From positions 8,223,501 to 8,287,500 of the forward strand of contig NC_083587.1 in assembly GCF_027579695.1 (NCBI RefSeq): a stretch of 64,000 nt of DNA, written 5' to 3'. The notes beneath the pieces were generated by a model. It saw nothing but the letters and a program-made list of their open reading frames with translations. It ran no database searches and was not told where the DNA came from. Positions 55,901 through 64,000 of the stretch are shown here, piece by piece; position 1 is the first letter of the stretch, and each line of letters starts with the position of its first letter. The stretch comes from Neoarius graeffei. Lineage: Eukaryota; Chordata; Actinopteri; Siluriformes; Ariidae. The translations under genes were made by a program, and so were the position numbers.

Positions 55901-58900
55901 AGCACATTTTCATGTGTGAACTTTTTTGTTACCTGTTTCAACTGGTACTAGTGGAGATCTGTCCACAACATATCCAGATGATGTACCTGGCGCATCTATA
56001 TCTGGTTGCAAAGGCCATGAAGGACCTGGGCCATTCACGTTCTCCTTTACAGGCTCTCTGTATGCCCTTTCATCAACTGAACATTAAAAAACATCTAAGG
56101 CATGCTCACAAATAGCTTTCACAATCAAGCAGAGTTGTAATATTTTTAGTTCAGGTAAAGGTAAATGTCATTAAACAGATATAGTTTTTACTTTACACAT
56201 GGAAATATTTCATAATAAAGTTATATTTACCTTTCTGCACACTCACTGCCATGGTTAGCCAGCACAGATATAGAGGATTTCGGCCTACGTCATTGTTTCC
56301 ATAGCGACAATATTTATGCCGCCATTTTGACGGCCACAAATATGGCAACTACCGGTAGCGATACACTGTTGATCATGACGAAGTCTCATTGTCGAGTATT
56401 TTATCTGGCCTAGATGACACGAGTAAGAAGCGATATCACCAGAAAATCAATGATGCTGGTGTACGTGATCTGTACACGTTACCAGGCTATCTTTTTCTGG
56501 CTTTGCAGCGCGGGTGAACTTCCTGACCTGCAGTCAGGCGTGTGGGAAATACCAGGGAAAAAACATAAAAGAAAAAGGAGCGAGATGCAGAAAACACCTT
56601 CACTATCCAGCGACGTAGGGCATTTACAGGGCGAGCAGAGGGAGAGGTATTTGCAAAAATTGAGGTTAGCAGGCTTAGAGAACGACGTTTACCTGCTTCC
56701 ACCAGGATTGTTCACTGACGTACGGAAGTACACGAAGCCCTCGTCTTTACCTGACTTCGGCCCACATGATCTGTATACCTATGTCGTTAAAAACCAGGCT
56801 GGGTAACATGCCTACATCAGCGGGTCATCCCTGGAGCCGGTAGTCACCATCTTATTACAGCTAAGGTTTGTTCACATTGTCATTTACTTTTGGTCCTCAG
56901 GATAAACAAAATGTTATTAAATGTCATTGAAATAACTTCTTAGTCTGTTGAGACATGGCCCGTTATAAATTTGCTGTTACCAGGCAATGACCAAGAACTG
57001 TATTATTAGGGTCGGTGTAGTTGTAGCAGTGCACTAGCAGCTAGCTGTTAGCACTAGCTAATGTCAACAACATAGTAGCTGGTATGCTACTGTAGCAATG
57101 TTTACGTTCAGTCATTTGGATGACTGTTAAAACCTTTCAGCCTCAAGTTTTTCCTTTACTGTATTTACTAGTTTACTGAGCTAGCACGCTCAGGCAGGCT
57201 GGGAGCTAGCGCGCTCACTCCCAGCCTGCCCGAGCTAGCGCGCTCGCTCCGTAAACTAGTAAATACAGTAAAGGAAAAACTTGAGACTGAAAGGTTTTAA
57301 CAGTCATCCAAATGACTGAACGTAAACATTGCTACAGTAACATACCAGCTACTATGTTGTTGACATTAGCTAGCTTGACCTTCAAAATGGCGGACACCGG
57401 GGCGTCACGTGACCTGTGATGTCACATCGAAATCCTCTATAGGGAATTCTTTTTGGCAAACTGGACACACCTACACAGAACACAGCATCAGAAGAAAACC
57501 CATAAACTTAGACGTGCACATCAGTAACTAATTTGCCTCAAGTAAAATGGTTCAAATGAGGGTACATTTACCCCTTGTTCCTCTGTATCATCTTCTATGA
57601 CCACCTCATCATCTTGCACCTGTAGTTTTAATTTAGTAATTGGTTAATTAATATAGCAGTCATACAATTATACTACTTCTATTAATGATTTACAATAGAT
57701 ATGCTCACTCACATTTACTGTTGGCTGGCAGTTTGCAGCATGGAGTGCCAACATTTGAAGAGGCATGGTGGCATTGCAAGTTAGACAGAGCACTTGTGGC
57801 ATCCTCTCAAATTCAGCTGAATCATAGGGCAGCGGTTCCATGTCCAACTCCTCTTGCAAGGGAACCAGGAAAAGGTGATTTTTCCCATTGTTGGTTACAG
57901 CACAGAGCTGCTGTCCTGAGTAACCCTCTGTGTCCATGGGAACAGCTGAGAGCTTCCTTTGGCCACAGCCACCTATGCCATACCATAAAATGAATCCAGT
58001 AATATTACAGGTCATTGTGGGATTACCTTTTAACACCCTAAGTTAATCGACCTAGGAAAGATAGCAAAATGACACACCTGCTGCTTTGAAAAACATCCAT
58101 CTTCCTTCAAGAGGGCGGAATTTCTTGAACTCATTTTCTATCTGCGTCACAATCTAGGCATAGCCAAATCAAAATGAAGTTAGTTTCATATACATACAGG
58201 GATTACATTGAGCCTGGGCTGAGCCTTGGCACATAAGCTGCATTATGACATGAAAAACAAAACAGTGTTAAAGAATTATCAAAGCAATGCATTTTGTGTA
58301 GACCACCTGGTTTTCCTGATAGCAAGGCAACTTATTATTAAAACAGTTGCGATCAGAGCCCTCCACATAGCCAATTCCATACATAAACTAAAATAACATA
58401 CATCAGCATGTTTGCAGTCCTCTGTTAACGTCACCAGTCTTCTTCCTAGCCCTGCATGGACTAACTCCAATTCTTTGGAGGATTTTGGAGTGTGAGTGGT
58501 GGGTCCAGGCAGGGCAAAAATCGTCAGGTTAATGGTCTTAGCTGGACTAGACCTTACAGAAGTAGAGAACCTGCCTTTCCTCCTCTTTGGCTCATGTTTT
58601 GTCTGGAACATATTTGGAAACTGCCTACAAAGGGGTCAAAAATAAAAGAAAGAAAAGGCCAATATTATAAAAATGGAAAACTAACATAGTTTTCTTTCAT
58701 CTTATTGATCTATATCTATTGCTGTATTTTTCAATCCATCCTAGTGCAGGCCCCCAACATATTGGGCTTTATTTAGCCCATATCCAATGCTGGTCTCAGC
58801 TCATATTTGCACTGCCTTAACCTCTTTTTACCCTTTACCATACACACAATTATTAATTCTATTATTTAGTTTGTTACTTAGTAATTATCATCTTTAATTC

Positions 58901-59788
58901 ATATCTTTATCTTATATTATATGTAATGTACCTTTTTAAAGCCTGATTCACTATAGTGACGGAAGGGGTGGAGACTGGCGTGGCAGGTGTGTGAGTAGTG
59001 GCAGCGGCATTTGGTCTGGTAGTAACACTGGCAGCCTTTGACAAAGCATCTAGCAATGTTCGTGCCATCATCTCTACTGTTTCCTGCAAAATGTACATTC
59101 CCATTAAACCATGTCACCCACTTAGTTCATTAACGTAATAATTACACTTTTGGATAAAAAATGCACATAAGAATATGCAAAATAACTCAATTACATTTAT
59201 GTCCTTTGACTTATTCAAAATGCGTCTTATAATCAAGTCAATACCCACTCTCTTTAAAATGTGCATCACCCCACCTAGTCACCTTGTCAGGTCTCCCCTG
59301 TCAGATCCTTATTTCATCTACCAAATACAGTAGCGACAGTGAGAAATTATTAGCTAAGTAGATAACCCCTGTCAGATTAGCTTCTGTTGCAAAACCGTGC
59401 ATTCCCTCTTGATCTCTAGCACAGAACGGAGCAAAAACAAACTTGTATAAAATTAATTCTGGCATTTACACCCCAAGCACACCTAAATTTAGTGTTGTGG
59501 TCTCCTTAATATGCTATCCCTGAAGGATTACCACTGATATTTTGAAGTTCTGCCTAGCTAGCAACAACCTAAAGTTTACATGCTAGTTTGAAAACCGCAA
59601 ATGCTTGAAACTCCAAGGTGCCGCAAACCAGAAGAGATAAAATCGCCGATATTCTGTTTGTATTAAGTGGTGATTTTGGTTTTGATTGCAATTGATGGTT
59701 TGCTAACTCACTGACAGATGAAGGAATTTCACACAATTTCACATACTTTTGAAGGTATGCCTTCGGCAGAAGGCACTTGTCCAGCCAT
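52997..59788 (-). CDS. HECT-domain E3 ubiquitin ligase-like protein carried by the large element (G2E3-like)
   Basis: Fifteen exons on minus: 59788-59747, 59083-58932, 58624-58402, 58153-58078, 57972-57713, 57619-57572, 57470-57442 joined to 56272-56231, 56066-55933, 55807-55640, 55470-55384, 55199-54940, 54859-54731, 54425-54285, 54187-54064 and 53226-52997. With these GT-AG choices the exons total 2145 nt, one open frame of 714 codons starting MAGQVPSAEGIPSK. Residues about 265-290 form a C2HC UBZ-like finger, CPVCQKEFP...NHGSEC. From about 340 on is a divergent HECT domain (FYKTDRAKSQWAAPFHC, GRMIGHSVIHGGP), ending with TASTCYERLRIPDHY, whose Cys fits the ubiquitin-accepting residue. Resembles the multicopy fish G2/M-phase E3 ligase-like proteins. 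Exon 7 is split by a 1165-bp element (56273-57437), so normal product requires its loss. Confidence 0.82.
53527..53711. repeat. Hairpin repeat in the last HECT intron
   Basis: Arms AGAAGCTTGGTCAAATTTAA...GGTGTAAG and the complement starting CTTACACCGCAGCACCTACT, about 45 bp each, with a loop of about 100 bp. Probably a small MITE. Confidence 0.65.
56515..56806 (+). pseudogene. N-terminal segment of a SWIM/YqaJ-like family protein
   Basis: A GELPDLQSG start, a basic KKHKRKRSE patch, then RERYLQKLRLAGLENDVYLL and DFGPHDLYTYVVK, resembling the opening region of repetitive fish proteins with SWIM and YqaJ-like domains. Ends in a stop at 56806. The same region type occurs at 7092-7378. Assignment is tentative. 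Confidence 0.45.
57054..57375. repeat. Hairpin of about 130-bp arms inside the TATA element
   Basis: CTAGCTAATGTCAACAACAT to TTTACTAGTTTAC is repeated inverted at 57235-57375. The loop GGCAGGCTGGGAGCTAGC...CCCAGCCTGCC is itself palindromic. Confidence 0.8.
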
Positions 59789-59856
59789 GATCAAATTTGA
59801 AAAAGAACGGAGAGGGACACTTGTGAGCTGATATACGGCTCTGAGCTGAGCCAGAC

Positions 59857-60276
59857 AACACTGCCACCTACTGGAGGGGGAAGGGCTGCAAGCCTCTGGC
59901 GTCTGGGTTGAGACCTTTGCGTGTGCGGATCGGATTGGAAAAGTGCGAAATGAATGTCTCAAAATTACGCAAGCGGCCGCAAGGATTCATCTGCACGTTG
60001 GGTGATCTGCAAATGCACATTCAACACTTCACACAAAGAACATAGGAGTCACAAACGAAATTTCAGTACAGATGCACATGCAAAACCTGATACATGTCTA
60101 CAAAATTGGTATGATTTATTTTACAAGTTTCCAAACATTTGAATAAATCAGTACACTTTTATGCAAATCCCAATTTACAAGTCACGAATTTTGTACTTGC
60201 GTTTGCATATTATATCATTCGCGTGGATCACGGTGTCTGCGAGTACGGATAATAAAGAAACAAAAATCTCTCCATA
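59857..60276 (-). repeat. Right terminal inverted repeat of the large element
   Basis: 420 bp, inverted relative to the left TIR. Contains a roughly 63-bp insertion (about 60104-60166) absent from the left copy. The inner boundary AACACTGCCACCTACTGGAG matches the left inner boundary. Confidence 0.9.
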
Positions 60277-60291
60277 GAGAGAGAGAGAGAC

Positions 60292-60322
<31 letters not shown>

Positions 60323-60323
60323 C

Positions 60324-60813
60324 CACCGTCCTCGACCCCTGTTACAAAAAAGTGGCGTTTAACGACAACAGAGCACTCGATGAAGCTCTTCAAAGAATAA
60401 CCACAGCAGCTGCAAGAATTGGCCAGTCACTACAAGGGGGCCAAGAGGGAGAAGAAGCAGCAGAGGATGTGCCAGAGGAGCCAGCATGTGCTGTGTGGAG
60501 GTTTTTTGAAGAGTGGGCCAGTGGAGACACTGCAAGCAGGAATCCCATGGCAGATTCCATAATGGAAGTACGGTCCTATCTTGAGGAGCCCCTGTTACAG
60601 CGAAACGCAGACCCACTAAGCTGGTGGGAGACCAAGGCTGCACTCTATCCACGGCTTACACACGTGATGGCACGGAGGATGTGTATAGTGGCAACATCTG
60701 TCCCCTCAGAGAGGATCTTTTCAAAAGCAGGACAGATTATAACTGAGAGGAGAAATAGAATCAGCCCTTCAAAGCTGAGACACTTGGTTTTCCTCAATGC
60801 CAATCTCCACTAA
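60324..60813 (+). CDS. hAT transposase C-terminus (ZBED-like)
   Basis: Open from TTVLDPCYKKVAFNDNRALD to the stop at 60811-60813, 162 codons. It includes the hAT dimerisation region: DPLSWWETKAALYPRLTHVM, then SVPSERIFSKAG, ITERRNRISP and LVFLNANL. This is the most conserved part of hAT transposases and of ZBED1-type host proteins. The BED finger and catalytic Asp positions are missing, so it is a fragment. No stop or frameshift within it, suggesting fairly recent truncation. Confidence 0.8.
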
Positions 60814-61151
60814 AGACTTATTCTGGGAGTTTGTGCAGCCTTAATGTAAATAGTTTTTTGTTATTGACACTTCTTTGTAATTTTTACTTCTTTGTTCATT
60901 GTACTTTATACTTTTTATACTTATTTTATATACTTATTTAATATTTTATTTAATAAAATATTTTGTTCTGTGTTTGTTAAAATAATTTCCAACTTTGCTT
61001 CATAGTTTCTTAGGCCTGATTTATACTTCATAATTTATTTTGTGGCATTTTGTTCAAGGCCGAGTGTGAAATAAAGCCATAAAGGATAAACAGTTGATGT
61101 CTTCTGTGTATTTTATATTGGTAATATAACACAGTTTTGCATTATGTTTGT

Positions 61152-61528
61152 CTCATCATCTCATCATCTCTAGCCGCTTTATCCTGTTCTACAGGGTCGC
61201 AGGCAAGCTGGAGCCTATCCCAGCTGACTACGGGCGAAAGGCGGGGTACACCCTGGACAAGTCGCCAGGTCATCACAGGGCTGACACATAGACACAGACA
61301 ACCATTCACACTCACATTCACACCTACGGTCAATTTAGAGTCACCAGTTAACCTAACCTGCATGTCTTTGGACTGTGGGGGAAACCGGAGCACCCGGAGG
61401 AAACCCACGCGGACACGAGGAGAACATGCAAACTCCACACAGAAGGGCCCTCGCCGGACCCGGGGTTTGAACCCAGGACCTTCTTGCTGTGAGGCGACAG
61501 CGCTAACCACTACACCACCGTGCCGCCC
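61152..61528 (-). mobile_element. tRNA-headed SINE, copy 7 (full length)
   Basis: Reverse orientation. Perfect TSD CATTATGTTTGT at 61140-61151 and 61529-61540. Head CGGCACGG complement at 61526; B box and A box intact apart from one change. Confidence 0.9.
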
Positions 61529-61829
61529 CATTATGTTTGTGAGAAAATAATTTATTAATTGGTAAGTAAGTTTTATTTCTATAGCTAGAACATTGTTACA
61601 CTACTATACTTTACAAAGCTTTACAATGGCTACAAAAACTAAAAAATAAAATGGAAAACATCCTATTGATAAAATATAAATAATAATGTAATTAACTAGT
61701 TAATTGCAGCAATTAAATCAAAAATAAAATCTCAGGAGCCGTTTGGGAGCCGAAAGAGCCGGCTCCTTATAGTAAGAAGAGCCAAAAGAGCCGGCTCCCG
61801 AAAAAGAGCCGAAATTCCCATCACTAGTG

Positions 61830-63803
61830 AGGGAGAGAAAAGGGGGTGTGTCCCAGGTGCGACTGCACAGTATGGGAAGGAGGAGACAAAGAGGGTTTGA
61901 ATGTGAACGCGGGAAAATGCGTCGTAAAGTTTGGAATAAATCAGGCCTTGGAATGTTATCTAAGGTGTGTCTATGTGTGTGTGTGTGTGTTGGGGGAGGG
62001 TGACAACCCACCTCGTGTTCTGAGACAAAGGAATTAACCATAGCAGCTAACCCACTAGCTTATAACATTACTAAGGCTATATCCACACGACAACGGCAAC
62101 AAGATTTTTTTTTTTTTTTAAATATCGTGTCCACATGGGCAACAGATCAGTAAAATATCAGGTCCATATGGCAACACGCTTGCTGAAAACGATGCAATAC
62201 ACATGCCATACCACTACGTGTGCTGTAAGACGGTCCCATCGGAGACACCAGAACAATAGAAGAAGAAGTAGGACGCATGCGCATGTAACGGGTTTATTTT
62301 TTTCCACTTGCCATTGTGTGTAGTGGTGAGGAAATTCTGCGCTGGCCCTTTAAGAGTGCAGGTAGTTATGGGAACGAGGCGCTGGCTTCTTTCAGTTCGT
62401 TTTGGAAATGTAAGCGCCAGTGTGTGTGAACATTTTGAAAAGCAGTCTTATCCAATAAAAAAAAAGAAATTCAAGAAATGGTTCAGTTACTTGTTTATTT
62501 AAAAGAAAAGCTGTATACAAAAGTGAATGCAATGCAGTGGTTCATACAAAACAGTCTGTTGAAGGGTCTTCTGACCCTTTTCCCCTCTGCCTCCATTATA
62601 ATCAGGTAACTGTTGCTTTGTGTGGAAGGCTGTACTTTCTGTTCATCAAAGCAGGTGTAAATTGTCTGTCTGGCAGGTCAGTCAGGTTAATGTGTAAACA
62701 ATTTCAATTTCTGTTGTTACGAATGATGCGCGAGAGTGCTGCTTGTTCTAGTCATGTGTTTGTGACGTCATCGTAAACAAATCCGTTCTACTCATCCAGA
62801 CGACTTCGCAACGGCGCCGTTGCCAGATTTTTCCACTCTGGAACCCGTTCTCAAAAGATTTCGTTTTGGGGCACCCAACACGCCAGTGCCGTGTGGACGC
62901 CAGGCCGAAACGATAAACAATTTTATCAGATTCACCTGAATCCGTTGCCGTGTGGACAGAGCCTAAATCGACTGAAATCTTGATGAGATCAAACTATGTG
63001 TAATAATGAAATTAAAGGATGTTAGAACAGATAGAGAAAGCATGCAACAGCCTATCTATTAACAAAATAACTGAGAGAACATAGAACAATAATCAATTCA
63101 ACACTCTGAGTGTCTACAGTGTGCATAATTAAACAATTCCTGAGTTTAAATTCACACTACTTCATAAAGCTAATTCCTAAGACTAGTTTTGCCCAAAATG
63201 CTAGTCTTACTTCCAGTATCTTGCTGCTATGCAAGATTATAGAGATGTTCCGAACCTTCTGGAGTTCACAGAGGTGGTGGAGGCTTCCATGGAAGCGCAG
63301 AGAATTTCTTGGTCCGAACTTCAGCGTGCGTGAGGAAAAGTCTCTGATCAAACAATGTGCACAGCGATTAAGTCAGAAGGAATCCGGTCGCTTCTAACTT
63401 TTAATTAACTGCTTTGGGTGGCAGTCGTAACGTTACTTATAATGAGCAAATAAAAACCGGTTGTACTCAATCTGAGTGAAATAGCGCGATTTAAGTAGTT
63501 TTACCGTGGCCAGTGGTAGACGAAAAACGCGCTGAATTTCTTTCTTGCCAGGCAGAAGTCGTGATTTCGGACAGTCCGATGAGAGAATGTCTCTTTTTGT
63601 CTGTTACCACGTGGTTCACAGAGCCAAAGAGAGAGTGCCTCTTTATGTCTGTGTGACCCAAGTCACATCCGTGCCAAAGAGACCAAACAGGAAGTTTCCG
63701 GGTCACTTATAGAGTCATGGAGGAAGTGACGTAGGTCATTGCAGAAGTTAGTTGATGGGATTTGTAGTTCTTAGACGGACTGTGACTGTCCCTACAATGT
63801 AAT
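61830..63803. repeat. Right part of the unclassified repeat, copy 2
   Basis: 63000-63800 aligns by eye with 22360-23085 (AGCATGCAACAGCCTATCTA, CTAATTCCTAAGACTAG, TCTCTGATCA.AACAATGTGC, TAGTTTTACCGTGGCCA). The fold-back family copy at 62074-62964 is inserted in it. No protein recognised. Confidence 0.6.
62074..62964. mobile_element. Second copy of the fold-back family (non-palindromic form)
   Basis: Left AGGCTATATCCACACGACAA, right ACGGCAACGGATTCAGG (inverted). It shares the AAAATATCAGGTCCATATGG and GACGACTTCGCAACGG blocks with 49612-52592 but carries a different centre (62285-62760). It shows what one arm-to-arm monomer looks like. Confidence 0.75.
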
Positions 63804-64000
63804 ATTGGATCATTTTCCTCAATAAATAAATGACCAAGTATAATATTTTTGTCTCATTTGTTTAACTGGGTTCTCTTTATCTACTTTTAGGACTTGTGTG
63901 AAAATCTGATGATGTTTTGGGTCATATTTATGCAGAAATATAGAAAATTCTAAAGAGTTTGTCTGTAGTATTTCTATTATTTATTATTTCTATTATTATT
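63804..64000 (-). mobile_element. Tc1-like element 5' end, inverted fragment
   Basis: TTGGATCATTTTCCTCAATA to TATAGAAAATTCTAAAG is the reverse complement of 23815-23975. Runs into an ATT microsatellite at the window edge. Confidence 0.75.

Larger units (their letters stand above)
56273..57437. mobile_element. DNA element flanked by TATA in HECT exon 7
   Basis: TIR GAGGATTTCG / CGAAATCCTC, flanked by TATA at 56269-56272 and 57438-57441. Removing the element and one TATA restores the zinc-finger codons in frame; removing with a 2-bp TSD would create a stop. Size (1165 bp), TSD type and the presence of an exon of the same protein family near the left end all parallel the element at 7023-8173. 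Confidence 0.8.
40574..60276. mobile_element. Large two-gene DNA transposon: IS3EU-type transposase plus HECT ubiquitin ligase
   Basis: Long TIRs (40574-40944 and 59857-60276) begin TATGGAGAGATTTTTGTTTC at both outer ends. They enclose a plus-strand integrase/transposase gene (41094-49644) and a minus-strand HECT gene (52997-59788), tail to tail with about 3.3 kb between, most of it a younger fold-back. The six bases outside are GAGCAA on the left and GAGAGA on the right, in a GA microsatellite; a 6-bp TSD is possible but not proven. Subtracting six recognisable later insertions leaves about 11 kb. My recollection is that IS3EU elements start with TAY and make 6-bp TSDs, which fits. Confidence 0.82.
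60324..61826 (+). mobile_element. hAT (ZBED-type) element, 3' part
   Basis: Starts abruptly after a GA microsatellite with transposase codons and ends with hAT-type terminal sequence CCGAAATTCCCATCACTA near 61826; the region before it is rich in GAGCC/GGCTC inverted words. The 5' half and left TIR are absent. A SINE (61152-61528) is inserted in the 3' part. Confidence 0.75.

Noticed and set aside
52997-59788. HECT gene as an ordinary host gene unrelated to the TIRs
   Set aside because: Its start codon lies 69 bp inside the right TIR and it shares the interval with a transposase; a chance host gene remains possible but is less likely. Genome comparison would decide.

Overview
The window looks like a repeat-dense stretch of a ray-finned (teleost) fish genome. 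The evidence is a tRNA-headed SINE present seven times with 12-14 bp target duplications, Tc1/mariner, hAT, Kolobok and LINE families of the kinds that fill fish genomes, Gmr1-type Ty3 retrotransposons, and fish-type multicopy genes (a KMT5A-like SET gene and a G2E3-like HECT gene). I cannot name the species. Almost everything here is a mobile element, and many are nested, so insertion order can be read from interrupted reading frames and target-site duplications (TSDs).

Layout. 1-494: tail of a Tc1/mariner element. 919-9407 (minus): one jockey/L2-type LINE cut by three later insertions: a Gmr1-like Ty3 element (2352-5583), a SINE (6060-6416) and a DNA element flanked by TATA (7023-8173). 9967-11457: dead Tc1 copy. 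12184-12801 (minus): intact SET-domain methyltransferase frame. 13363-18622: full-length I/Nimb-type LINE with a 12-bp TSD. 18659-26500: MITEs, SINEs, an unclassified repeat family, and Tc1 and Ty3 fragments. 26504-32122 (minus) and 32726-37679 (plus): two more Gmr1-like elements; the second has paired 323-bp LTRs and is nearly intact. 37685-39965: LINE reverse-transcriptase remnant broken by younger insertions.

The main find is 40574-60276. A terminal inverted repeat (TIR) of about 370-420 bp, about 94% identical by eye outside indels, bounds 19.7 kb and begins TATGGAG at both ends. Inside are two multi-exon genes pointing towards each other: an IS3-like (IS3EU-type) DD34E integrase/transposase gene on plus (41094-49644, now decayed) and a 15-exon gene on minus (52997-59788) for a protein with a C2HC UBZ-like finger and a C-terminal HECT ubiquitin-ligase domain. 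The HECT exons join with consistent phases into a 714-codon frame. Its only visible break is a 1.2-kb DNA element in exon 7. I infer one large DNA transposon carrying both a transposase and an E3 ubiquitin ligase, about 11 kb before at least six later insertions enlarged it. Those insertions are two hAT elements, a THAP-bearing Kolobok-type MITE, a mariner MITE, a 3-kb fold-back and the TATA element.

Right of it, 60324-61826 is the 3' end of a ZBED-type hAT. 61830-63803 is a second copy of the 21.3-23.1 kb repeat, carrying a SINE-like neighbour and a second member of the fold-back family.
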